Source of the DNA: Phycisphaerae bacterium
GTDB taxonomy: Bacteria > Planctomycetota > Phycisphaerae > UBA1845
Reading direction: 5' to 3'
Length of the DNA stretch: 64,000 nt
NCBI GenBank assembly: GCA_029260215.1
Contig: JAJDDQ010000014.1
Coordinates: forward strand, 79,446 to 143,445
How positions within the stretch are numbered: position 1 is the stretch's first letter; the number at the start of each line of letters is the position of its first letter. The position numbers were made by a program, and so were the translations under genes. Positions 17,476-26,000 of this stretch are shown in pieces. The notes below the pieces were generated by a model, which saw only the letters and a program-made list of their open reading frames with translations, made no database searches and was not told where the DNA came from.

Positions 17476-19320
17476 TTACTCGCGAGGACCGGAACTCTTG
17501 GGCGCTTCGTGTGTCGACGCTGCGAGCCGCGCTACGGGGTAAACATCCTTCCACGCGTCCCAGTATTTCGATCGTTCGTACAGAAAATTGATCCGGCTGC
17601 GGGGGCTGTCTCTGAACGACTCGTCAGACTTCAGCCGCTTGTCATACTCAGCCTTGAGCTTCTCGTCGTTGGCAAGCATCTCGCGTGCGATGGGTTCGAA
17701 GGCATAGGTTTCGACATACTCCTTCTGCTCGAAAACCTGATTGAAGAACCCCCACGCCAACACCGAGTCAGGCCCCTTCGGCTCGAACAGGTGCATGACC
17801 AGTCGAGCGAGCGGCTGACCGACGGGCACGACCATCGTTCCGGGCGGCATGTCAACATCGCGCGTAACCGTCTCGATGTCGTAGGCAGGGCGGGCGTGTC
17901 CCTCGAAGGGCCGTCCCGCGAATCGCACTTGGCTGCATCGCGCATAGTCGAGACGGAACGCCGTCCGCTCCGACAGCACGCGATACGTTATGCCGTGCAA
18001 ATCAAGCAGCTCACGAACAAACGCCCACTCCGGCGGAATCACATACGCCGTCGGCGGAACAGCCTCCACGGTCGCACTTATCGCGTCGGAGAATCGCGAT
18101 GTGTAATCGACCGCGTCAGCGGTATACACGAGCACTTCTCCGTCGATGATGTCGCTTTCTCGCTTTTCGATGCGCACGCCCTTGAACACGAACGGCTGCC
18201 ATGTTTCCTCGCGTTCAAATCGCAGCGGCATGCTTTGGGCGTTCGACTCCGCGTCACGTTGGGTGAATTGTTTCTTCGTGCTCGCGTCCGCACCGGTCAC
18301 AGCCCCGCGCAGCGCCGCAACATCGCGATTCACCTCTTCAAGCACGCGCCTCATGATGGAGTACGTAGACAACACGCGCGTGCGAAACGGCTTGAGCGCA
18401 TGGGTTTCCACGAGAATCGACGGGCGATTGCACACACCGGCATACCCGGTGGAAAAACGCGGCGTGAACGATGACGAACCGTAGATACCCTTCGAAGGAT
18501 CAGCCCGATCGACGTACGAGAAATAAGGCATTGCGGTGAACCCGTCCGCCTCCACCCTGGGCCAAACAGCCGGGTACAGCACGTCCTGCGTGTATGCGGC
18601 GATCTCCGAAGCGGTATTCTCATGCATGGCCGACGCATAAAGCACATCGTACCGATGATCGCTGCCGTCGGTGGTGTGGTTGTCGATCAGCAGGTCGGGA
18701 TCCCACTCGTCCCACAGTCGAAGCCAATGGCGCATCTCGACCGTATCCGCCTTGGTGTAATCGCGATTGAGATTGAGGTTGGCGGCTGTCACACGCCAGC
18801 CCATCTCGTCCGGACCGTTCTGATTCACGCGGTTGAACGCGCTCCGGCGTTCGTGGCCATCGACGTTGAAAACGGGCATGATCAGAATGTCGATTTTGTC
18901 GATCAGATCGACGAGCGACCGAGTCACGACGATATCGCGCGCCAGCGCCAGAGAGGCGTCCTTCCCCGCGCACTCCCCCGCGTGGATGCAATTCTGGATG
19001 AGCATCACGGCTTTACCACTCCGGTGGGCCGCTCCGGACGCCGGTTTTTCATCGCGGGAGAGGATCAGCAGCGGCAAATCACGCCCTCGCGCACTTTGCC
19101 CAAATGTTGTGTAGTGGGCAAACGGCGACGCATCCGCCAGCCGCTTGCAATAAGCGACAGCTTCCACATACGTTCCCGTCTCGCGGTAGCCGGTGCGCTC
19201 CGCCGCAGTCTGCCAGACCGCCTCCCCTTCGCCGGAAGCGTGCGCGCAGCAGGCTGCAATCGAGAGAATCAAACAGATCGCGGCGAAAACGCCGTTTTTG
19301 GGGATTTCTGACGTCAACAT
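17476..19320 (-). CDS. Secreted M14 family zinc carboxypeptidase
   Basis: 614 residues from the ATG at 19320, chosen because it begins a signal peptide (MLTSEIPKNGVFAAIC ... CCAHAS) with AAGGAG 13 bases upstream; the frame is open 66 codons further. M14 zinc site: IHAGECAGKDA supplies His and Glu, and DNHTTDGSDHRYD supplies the second His region. NVDGHERRSAFNRVNQNGP and NLNRDYTKAD match the substrate-pocket segments. The C-terminal half (about 350-614) is an extra domain common in large bacterial M14 proteins. Predicted exported peptidase that trims C-terminal residues or peptidoglycan peptides. A near-identical 3' tail fragment lies 1.3 kb to the left. Confidence 0.87.
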   Translation of the reverse strand: MLTSEIPKNGVFAAICLILSIAACCAHASGEGEAVWQTAAERTGYRETGTYVEAVAYCKRLADASPFAHYTTFGQSARGRDLPLLILSRDEKPASGAAHRSGKAVMLIQNCIHAGECAGKDASLALARDIVVTRSLVDLIDKIDILIMPVFNVDGHERRSAFNRVNQNGPDEMGWRVTAANLNLNRDYTKADTVEMRHWLRLWDEWDPDLLIDNHTTDGSDHRYDVLYASAMHENTASEIAAYTQDVLYPAVWPRVEADGFTAMPYFSYVDRADPSKGIYGSSSFTPRFSTGYAGVCNRPSILVETHALKPFRTRVLSTYSIMRRVLEEVNRDVAALRGAVTGADASTKKQFTQRDAESNAQSMPLRFEREETWQPFVFKGVRIEKRESDIIDGEVLVYTADAVDYTSRFSDAISATVEAVPPTAYVIPPEWAFVRELLDLHGITYRVLSERTAFRLDYARCSQVRFAGRPFEGHARPAYDIETVTRDVDMPPGTMVVPVGQPLARLVMHLFEPKGPDSVLAWGFFNQVFEQKEYVETYAFEPIAREMLANDEKLKAEYDKRLKSDESFRDSPRSRINFLYERSKYWDAWKDVYPVARLAASTHEAPKSSGPRE

Positions 19321-19705
19321 GGGCAATCGTCCACTCCTTGCGTTTTCCAACCCGCCCGCCGTGGGCGTGAACACCTTCCTTATTACATCGCGGTGGGAAT
19401 TGTTCGCAACGGGCAAGTCGGCACAGCCTTGGCCAATCTGGACAGGGTGAAAACACCCATACGTGAACAAGAAAGTGGAAAATACGGCGGTTTGGTACGG
19501 AAATTGCTGTAACCACAATCAGAGGCGTCGGGACGGTCGCTGACGATTGAAAGGTCTCGATCTTCCCGAGCCGATGATACTCCCGGACTTCGGTGACCGC
19601 GCAGAGCGGCCTTGAATTTGGGAAACCGGGGCGGGTTTTGCGTCTCGACAACAGCGCGTGGCGGGTTCATAATCCCTCCAAGCGGCACAGTGTTCCGCAT
19701 TGCGA
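19321..19705. other. Divergent intergenic region, no feature recognised
   Basis: Lies between the leftward M14 peptidase and the rightward small membrane protein. The short string GGGCAATCGTC occurs at both ends (19321 and 19708). I see no RNA gene, hairpin or clear promoter. Confidence 0.4.
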
Positions 19706-20230
19706 ATGGGCAATCGTCAAATGATCAGCCGATCTCAATCCAACCGAATCACGTGGGCAGCCTTCCGCATCATGTGGGTGGTTATGTTCGCCGCCCACGC
19801 GCATTGGCTTTTCCGCTCATTCGGTTCCGACTCGTCGTGGTTCGGCTCGAAGCTGGCCACCGCGGCGGCGGTCGTTTTCTTCGCACTCAAAGCCGTCGAT
19901 TACGCTCCGATTCGCGTCCCGCTGAATCGCCAAAGCCTCGTCGTATGCGTCATGGTCGTCCTGCTCCTGCACTCCGGTGTTATCGGACGATCCGTCGGTC
20001 ACGACGTTACCCTGACGCTGTGGACCCTGCCTGCTTTCATCGCGACCGCATTGGCACTCAAGCCGGTCGCCGTCAGCTTCATTCGCCACCTGCTGCGCGT
20101 TGCGGCTGTCATAGGCCAAGTGCCGATGTGCTGGTCGCGGACGTACTGGCATCGACGCGCACGCACGCTTCTTTGCGCCCATCAATACTTCCTGACCGCC
20201 TTGGGCGTCCCGCGCGCACCGCCCGCGTAA
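19706..20230 (+). CDS. Small four-helix membrane protein, unknown
   Basis: About 174 residues from ATG 19706 (or 169 from ATG 19721; neither has a good ribosome site). Four hydrophobic segments: WAAFRIMWVVMFAAHAHWLF, KLATAAAVVFFALKAV, LVVCVMVVLLLHSGVIG and WTLPAFIATALALKPVAV. The C-terminus is basic with several Cys and Trp. This frame is preferred over an overlapping Arg-rich frame because only this one has the hydrophobic pattern of a real protein. No family recognised. Confidence 0.5.
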   Translation: MGNRQMISRSQSNRITWAAFRIMWVVMFAAHAHWLFRSFGSDSSWFGSKLATAAAVVFFALKAVDYAPIRVPLNRQSLVVCVMVVLLLHSGVIGRSVGHDVTLTLWTLPAFIATALALKPVAVSFIRHLLRVAAVIGQVPMCWSRTYWHRRARTLLCAHQYFLTALGVPRAPPA

Positions 20231-20346
20231 CTCCTCAACACCCGATCGAATGCCCTTAATGACCGTGAACACGCACGCGCATCGTGCTCGTTCACGGATG
20301 GTGACGCGACATATTCCGCTTCGCCACCGGCGCTTCAAGACGGAAA

Positions 20347-20368
20347 CGCCCCGGATCAAGCCGGGGCG
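20347..20368 (+). other. Perfect GC hairpin just upstream of a ribosome site
   Basis: CGCCCCGG, loop ATCAAG, CCGGGGCG. It ends 27 bases before the TTG start of the next gene and could be a 5'-UTR structure or the terminator of the upstream gene; no U-run follows. A looser inverted repeat, CCGTGAAC/GTTCACGG, lies at 20263-20297. Confidence 0.45.
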
Positions 20369-20395
20369 CAGCACACCGTGTGAGGAGATGAAAAG

Positions 20396-21832
20396 TTGTC
20401 CAGCAAGAAGATACTCAGTTCCGCAGTTATCGGACTCTGCCTTGTCGCAGATTCCGCCACCGCAGCCGATTTTGTGCCGATCATCGGCGTCGATCCATTT
20501 TTGAATCCCGGACCTGTCCGGCAGGTTTTCCCGACCCCAGGCCCCGGTTTCCCAGGCCCGATCGCCGACGGCAACCGATTGGCTGGCACGAGCGTTGCGG
20601 GGGATACAGCCGAGTACGCCGGTATCGGCACACCCATGTATCAGCCGAACGCTTTCGGCGCGCTCAGTTTCACGTTTCGCAGGGGCAGCATTCCCGTGCC
20701 GCCGAATAATCGCGTGCCGATTCTCGGGATCGACTTTCTCGGCGGACCGCTGATCGACATGGATGGCGACCTCGACAACGGATCGCGAAGCCTTATTCCC
20801 GTATTCGGAGAAACGCCGATCGTCATTCCCGATTCAGAAAGCGTCGTCGTCCTCAATCCCGATTTCGACGCGGGGACGATTGAGCTTCCCTGGATGGATA
20901 TTTTGGGCACGAATGAAGGCGGGCCTGGCATCAACCCGGAGGTCTCAACAACCATCAACGTCCCCGCCGGCACCACGGTCGATGCGCAATCCGGTGCGGC
21001 CATCAATCCCGACTTCGATACACGCACTGGAGCCATCACTGAATTCACCGGTGACAGTGGCACGCTTGGGGGCGTGTACGCGATCGACGACCTCGGCTAC
21101 GAAATATGGCAGGACTCAACCAACCCGCAAAGCAGTTCAGCCTCTTTGCTTGGCACGATTCAACTGCTCGGCTCGTTTCGCGGTTGGCTGGTCACGCGTG
21201 ATCCGGTCACCGGCCTTTTTCCGACGCTCGAAGGTGAAGGGCTTGGCACGACGCTTTGGCCTGCGGTTGCGACGGAATTCGTTGGTGAATCCGTCGTGAC
21301 GGCCAACGGTTTGCAAGGCGGGTCAGCCACCATCACGTTCGGGCCGGGCAGCGATGCGTTCGATGCCTGCGCCCCAGCCCCGCCCGGAAACTGCAATGGC
21401 GGCCTCGCGTACACGGACAACGACGGCGATGTCGGTGCCTACTTCGATCAAGTCGTCGTGCCCAACCTCTCCGACGATGAATTTAGCTTCGTCTATCTCG
21501 AAGCGGCGGGGTTCGGCGTGAACAACAGCTTCGATCCCGTTTTCGGCGATACCGTGGGGTGGGATGTCGTCATCATTGCCGGGTCCAAGTGCGGCTTGGG
21601 GCCCGAAGCATTGCCCGGTGACTTTGACGGTGATTTCCAAATTGATCTCGACGATTTTTCCGGTTTCACCCAGTGCGTGGGCGAGCCGGGCGTGCCTGCG
21701 GGAGAAGGTTGCAGCCCCGTCGATTTCGACGACGACGCCGATGTCGACCTGATTGATTTCGCCGCGTTTCAAAGCCGCTTCGGCCAATCGTTACGCGTAC
21801 CTTCATGCCTCTTGCAGGGAGGTCAGCCATGA
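20396..21832 (+). CDS. Secreted protein with dockerin-like calcium-binding tail
   Basis: 478 residues, TTG start with GAGGAG nine bases upstream. Signal peptide MSSKKILSSAVIGLCLVADS, cleaved near TATA|ADF. The body (30-390) is a Pro/Gly/Asp-rich extracellular domain that I do not recognise. The C-terminus carries two EF-hand-like loops, GDFDGDFQIDLDDFSGF and VDFDDDADVDLIDFAAFQ, the planctomycete form of a type I dockerin. Such tails bind calcium and may dock to cohesin-type domains, as seen in the giant protein of this window (inference). Its stop overlaps the next start (ATGA), so it is co-translated with a prepilin-like protein. Confidence 0.85.
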   Translation: MSSKKILSSAVIGLCLVADSATAADFVPIIGVDPFLNPGPVRQVFPTPGPGFPGPIADGNRLAGTSVAGDTAEYAGIGTPMYQPNAFGALSFTFRRGSIPVPPNNRVPILGIDFLGGPLIDMDGDLDNGSRSLIPVFGETPIVIPDSESVVVLNPDFDAGTIELPWMDILGTNEGGPGINPEVSTTINVPAGTTVDAQSGAAINPDFDTRTGAITEFTGDSGTLGGVYAIDDLGYEIWQDSTNPQSSSASLLGTIQLLGSFRGWLVTRDPVTGLFPTLEGEGLGTTLWPAVATEFVGESVVTANGLQGGSATITFGPGSDAFDACAPAPPGNCNGGLAYTDNDGDVGAYFDQVVVPNLSDDEFSFVYLEAAGFGVNNSFDPVFGDTVGWDVVIIAGSKCGLGPEALPGDFDGDFQIDLDDFSGFTQCVGEPGVPAGEGCSPVDFDDDADVDLIDFAAFQSRFGQSLRVPSCLLQGGQP

Positions 21833-22593
21833 TATCAGCAATTCGCCGAAACCATCGCGGTTTTACTTTGATCGAGTTGCTTGTCGTGATCAGTATCATC
21901 GCGTTGCTTATGGCTATTCTTGTTCCGTCGCTCCGGTCCGCCCGGGATGAGGCACGTCGCGTGGTCTGCTCGACGCACTTGCGCGGCATTGGTCAGGGCA
22001 TCTGGAATTATTGGACGTCGGAAAACGGTCGGCTTCCGTATCTGGAAAGCCCAATGACCAATGGCGGCGGCACCACGGCGGAGGGGCCGGCCCACGGATA
22101 CGGAAATCCGGGGTCACAGGCGGTGGACACCGACCCCTTCGATATGAAGCTTTGGCCTCTTTCGCTGCCGAATGTGTTGATGCCGACGCACCTGAATGTT
22201 GACCCGAGCATTTTCGTTTGCCCGTCGGCAATCGCGGGTTGGCCTAAAGATGGGCCGCCGTGGAAATACACGTATCGATCCGCCGCCGCGAATCAGCCTA
22301 ACGGCGTGGTAACGGCTGAAGGCTCTTATTTCCGCGAGAACTTCGGGTTCATGGATGGCCGCATGTTGAAGACGTTTACCGTCCAGATGACCGATGATCC
22401 TATCAAGAACGCCCAGCAGCTCGCGATGAAGCGCAGCACGTACCTTCGGGACTTTGTGCGCAGAGACCCGCAGTTTCGCGGGCCTCATAAGGGTGGGATG
22501 AACGTGCTCAATCGGCGGCTTGATGTTGAATACCGGAATCGTCAGAAGGTCATCGAGGACTTGGCCTCTTTTGGTGAAGGGGTCGCGTTTTGA
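21829..22593 (+). CDS. Prepilin-type N-terminal domain protein (DUF1559-like)
   Basis: 254 residues from ATG 21829, with GGGAGG six to seven bases upstream and the ATG overlapping the previous stop. RNHRG|FTLIELLVVISIIALLMAIL is a textbook prepilin cleavage and methylation motif. It is followed by STHLRGIGQGIWNYWTSENG, which matches the segment after the helix in planctomycete DUF1559 proteins. The family normally ends with an H-x-G-G-x-N-V-L-F-x-D-G-H stretch; here the corresponding HKGGMNVLNRRLDVEYRN keeps the Asn but not the DGH. Likely membrane-anchored, processed by prepilin peptidase, and functionally tied to the dockerin-tailed protein. Confidence 0.85.
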   Translation: MISAIRRNHRGFTLIELLVVISIIALLMAILVPSLRSARDEARRVVCSTHLRGIGQGIWNYWTSENGRLPYLESPMTNGGGTTAEGPAHGYGNPGSQAVDTDPFDMKLWPLSLPNVLMPTHLNVDPSIFVCPSAIAGWPKDGPPWKYTYRSAAANQPNGVVTAEGSYFRENFGFMDGRMLKTFTVQMTDDPIKNAQQLAMKRSTYLRDFVRRDPQFRGPHKGGMNVLNRRLDVEYRNRQKVIEDLASFGEGVAF

Positions 22594-22899
22594 CCCGGTA
22601 TCGCAGAGGCTTGAATGCCTGACGTAGCTTAACCTTGTTCGTCTAAAGGCTTTCGACAGAACAAATCACTCGGAATTCACCTCGGTCGAAGTCCAGGCAG
22701 CGGGAAGCTGTCCACAGGTTTGACCGAAGCGTCAACGTTGATCGACTGTGCCGAATCGCCGATGATACCCGCATGAGCATCGGGGAAATTGCTTAACATT
22801 ATCGGGCCGAGGAAACCTCAACGGCGTTGACGTTATGGACGGGTTGCCGACGTTGAGTGCCCGCGACAGGCGATAGTTGGGACTCTGAAGGATTCCGTT
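22594..22899 (+). other. Leader region of the first glycan cluster
   Basis: 306 bases before the GT4 gene, presumably holding the cluster promoter and 5' leader. The only element I can support is AAGGA eight bases before the TTG start at 22900. No JUMPstart-like sequence or riboswitch recognised. Confidence 0.4.
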
Positions 22900-24117
22900 T
22901 TGGCAAAAAGTCCGCGTATTTGCTTCGTGGTGCATAAAGCCTTCGGTGTGCTGGCGGGCAAGCCGACCGGGCATATCGGGGGCGTGGAGCGTCAAACGAC
23001 GCTGATGGCTCGGTGGTTGGCGGCGCGTGGTCACTCCGTGTGCATGGTGACGTGGGACGAAGGACAGGAGGACGGCGTCCTGGTGGACGGCGTGCGCGTG
23101 TTTAAGGTTTGTGCGCGCGAGGCTGGCGTGCCTGGGTTGCGTTTCCTTCACCCTCGTTGGACAAGCCTGAACCGGGCGCTCGCTCGCGCCGATGCCGATC
23201 TCTACTATCACAACTGCGCGGAATACATGGCTGGGCAGGTTGCGCTGTGGTGCAAGGCTCGCCGTCGCAAATTTGTTTTCTCCGTCGCTTGCGACACGGA
23301 TTGCGACCCGCGCCTTCCGACGCTTAAGAAGCTCCGTGAGCGCATACTTTTTCGCTACGCCATGACGCATGCCGATCGGCTAATCGCCCAAACAGAGCAC
23401 CAGCGCGACATGCTCGACCGTTGGCTTCATGTGGATGCGCCGGTCCTGCCGATGCCCTGCCCGGGACAAAGTGACAACGAGTATGTTCCGCCGTCGCCGC
23501 CGTCCGGAACGGATCGCCCGATCATCTGGGTCGGCCGCCTTTCGCCTCAAAAGCGTCCGGATCGACTCATCAATGTGGCTGAGCGCTGCCCGCAGCACCG
23601 GTTTCACATTATCGGTCCCATTGGAGACGACAAGTACAACCGCGACGTACGACGGCGGGGCGAGAGTCTGCCCAACGTGACGTTCTTGGGGCCGGTGGCG
23701 CATGACAAGATAGGCCAACACTACCGCGAGGCGTCGCTGATGTGCTGCACGCCGGACTATGAGGGTTTCCCCAATACGTATCTTGAGGCGTGGAGCTATG
23801 GATTGCCGATCGTCTCGACATTCGACCCGGATGGCCTGATCGCGCGCAAGACCCTTGGTGTGGCTGCTACGGATGAAGATTCGCTTATCAGCGGCATCAA
23901 CCGGGTGCTGGGTGATTCGGAATTGTGGCGAACCATTTCGGATAATGCACGGGATCATTTCGTCCGCAATTACGCAGTAGACGTATCGATCGCCCGATTC
24001 GAGCGGGTGTTTTTGGAGGTCTGTGGTATTGCCCCGCCCGGTCGGAGCGAAGAGCGTGAGTCGCTGTCGGCTTCGGTGCCGGTCACCGCAAACCCCAAGC
24101 AAGAAACGACGGTCTAG
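22900..24117 (+). CDS. GT4 family glycosyltransferase
   Basis: 405 residues, TTG start with AAGGA upstream. GT-B fold: N-terminal KPTGHIGGVERQTTLMARWL acceptor loop, and the C-terminal donor domain opens with PIIWVGRLSPQKRPDRLINV. The EX7E motif is intact in DYEGFPNTYLEAWSYGLPIV. Retaining transfer of a sugar from a nucleotide-sugar donor to a lipid-linked glycan at the cytoplasmic membrane face is the family role. First gene of a rightward glycan cluster, five bases before the asparagine synthase. Donor and acceptor unknown. Confidence 0.9.
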   Translation: MAKSPRICFVVHKAFGVLAGKPTGHIGGVERQTTLMARWLAARGHSVCMVTWDEGQEDGVLVDGVRVFKVCAREAGVPGLRFLHPRWTSLNRALARADADLYYHNCAEYMAGQVALWCKARRRKFVFSVACDTDCDPRLPTLKKLRERILFRYAMTHADRLIAQTEHQRDMLDRWLHVDAPVLPMPCPGQSDNEYVPPSPPSGTDRPIIWVGRLSPQKRPDRLINVAERCPQHRFHIIGPIGDDKYNRDVRRRGESLPNVTFLGPVAHDKIGQHYREASLMCCTPDYEGFPNTYLEAWSYGLPIVSTFDPDGLIARKTLGVAATDEDSLISGINRVLGDSELWRTISDNARDHFVRNYAVDVSIARFERVFLEVCGIAPPGRSEERESLSASVPVTANPKQETTV

Positions 24118-24122
24118 GAAAA

Positions 24123-26000
24123 ATGTGCGGAATCACCGGCATCTGTGAGCCTTCACCAGACGATCGCGTCGATCGTGCCCGGCTGCAAGCGATGACCGAC
24201 GTCATCCGCCACCGAGGCCCCGACGGTGATGGTATCCACATTACCGGCAACATTGGTTTGGGCCATCGTCGGTTGAGCATCATCGACCTTGGCGGCGGCG
24301 CTCAACCGATGGCCAACGCGACCGGCGACTTGATCGTTACCTTCAACGGCGAGATATACAACTATGTCGAGCTGATGGGCGATCTGCGCAGCGATGGCTA
24401 CACGTTCCAAACCAGCAGCGACACCGAAGTCATTCTGCACGCATACGCTGCCCACGGCGACGGTTGTGTCGAGCACTTCAACGGCATGTTCGCTTTCGCT
24501 CTGTGGGACGACCGGCAAAGACGCCTGCTGATCGCCCGCGACCGCATGGGCAAGAAGCCGCTGTATTACCATTTTGACAACGGCCGCCTGATCTACTCAA
24601 GCGAGCTTAAAGCGCTCCTCCAGCATCCGCGCGTGCCGACCGAAGTGTGCCCGCACGCGCTCGACGAATACCTGGCCTACGGCTACGTGCCGGAGGATCG
24701 CTGCATCATCCGGGGCGTGAAGAAACTCCCGCCGGGCTGCCTGCTTACCTGGCAGGACGGTCGCATCGAAATCAAGCACTACTGGGACGTTCACTTCAAC
24801 GACGAACAGCCGACCGACGAACGCGCGTGGGTCGCGGAGTTGGAAAACCTTCTGCGCGACGCCGTCCGCATCCGCCTGCGCTCCGACGTGCCGCTGGGTG
24901 TTTTTCTCAGCGGCGGCGTCGACTCGAGCGCAATCGTTGCGCTGGCCAGCCAGGAGTCGGACACCCAGCTGCGGACGTTCGCCATTGGATTCGACGAGGC
25001 GGAGTTCGACGAACTTCACTACGCACGCATGGTGGCAGACCGATACAAGACTGACCACACCGAAATCGTTGTTCGCGACCACGATCTGTCCATGCTGTCG
25101 GACATCGTCTACCACCTGGACGAGCCGTTCGCCGACCCTTCCGCACTGCCCACCTATTACGTCTGCCGCGAGGCTCGCAAACACGTTACCGTCTGCCTCT
25201 CGGGTGACGGCGGCGATGAGGTTTTCGCGGGGTACTCCCGATATCGCCACGCACTTGCACAGGCGAAGTGGGACTGGTTGCTGAATCTCGGCGGTCGGGG
25301 GCTTGCGAAATCGGCTTCGCGAATCGTTCCTCGACATTGGCGCGGGCGCGGCATGATCGATCGGGCGGCGTCGCGTGGGGCTGCACGGTACGCGTTGCAG
25401 ATCGGCATCTTCGACGAGTCTGAACGGGCTGCGTTGCTTGGGTCTGATGCGTCGCGTATCCAAAGTGCGGGCGCTCTGTTCGCACCCTACTTCGCAAACC
25501 GCAACGGCCATTCTCTGACGACTGTGTTGCAGCACGTCGACCAGAAGAGCTACCTGCCCGACGACATCCTTGTGAAGGTCGATCGCATGTCGATGCAGAA
25601 CAGCCTCGAAGTGCGCGCACCGCTGCTGGACTATCGCGTGGTCGAGTTCGTCAACAAAGTTTCAGCCGGTTGGAAAATCCGTGACGGCCAAGCCAAGCAC
25701 GCTCTGAAGAAACTCCTCGAACCGCATTTGCCGCACGATGTGCTGTATCGCAAGAAGATGGGCTTCGGAATCCCCATCAAACACTGGTTCCGTGGGCGGC
25801 AGAAGGAATATGTTCGTGAGTTGCTGCTTTCGTCGGAGTCCAGGGCGACCGAGTGGATTGATCGCACGAGTGTGGAGCGGCTTCTCGATGACCACGTTCG
25901 CGGGCAGCGCGATCTGAGTCAGAAAATCTGGGCGATCGTTGTATTTGAACATTGGTGTCGACGCGTTCTCCAACCATGTCCCCAAGTCGCGACAGCCTAA
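24123..26000 (+). CDS. asnB: Asparagine synthase (glutamine-hydrolysing), AsnB type
   Basis: 625 residues, normal for AsnB. Cys2 nucleophile directly after Met (MCGITGICEP) for the class II glutaminase, with RHRGPDGDG, NGEIYNY and ARDRMGKKPLYY signatures. The synthetase half has the PP-loop FLSGGVDSSAIVAL and KVDRMSMQNSLEVRAPLLD. It uses glutamine and ATP to amidate a carboxylate via an acyl-adenylate. In surface-polysaccharide clusters AsnB paralogues are often thought to amidate sugar uronates or amino-acid substituents instead of making asparagine; the context here favours that (inference). TAA stop overlaps the next ATG by one base. Confidence 0.92.
   Translation: MCGITGICEPSPDDRVDRARLQAMTDVIRHRGPDGDGIHITGNIGLGHRRLSIIDLGGGAQPMANATGDLIVTFNGEIYNYVELMGDLRSDGYTFQTSSDTEVILHAYAAHGDGCVEHFNGMFAFALWDDRQRRLLIARDRMGKKPLYYHFDNGRLIYSSELKALLQHPRVPTEVCPHALDEYLAYGYVPEDRCIIRGVKKLPPGCLLTWQDGRIEIKHYWDVHFNDEQPTDERAWVAELENLLRDAVRIRLRSDVPLGVFLSGGVDSSAIVALASQESDTQLRTFAIGFDEAEFDELHYARMVADRYKTDHTEIVVRDHDLSMLSDIVYHLDEPFADPSALPTYYVCREARKHVTVCLSGDGGDEVFAGYSRYRHALAQAKWDWLLNLGGRGLAKSASRIVPRHWRGRGMIDRAASRGAARYALQIGIFDESERAALLGSDASRIQSAGALFAPYFANRNGHSLTTVLQHVDQKSYLPDDILVKVDRMSMQNSLEVRAPLLDYRVVEFVNKVSAGWKIRDGQAKHALKKLLEPHLPHDVLYRKKMGFGIPIKHWFRGRQKEYVRELLLSSESRATEWIDRTSVERLLDDHVRGQRDLSQKIWAIVVFEHWCRRVLQPCPQVATA

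Noticed and set aside
19612..20259. Arg-rich frame of 215 codons overlapping the small membrane protein
   Set aside because: No hydrophobic or domain pattern; the alternative frame has four clear membrane helices.
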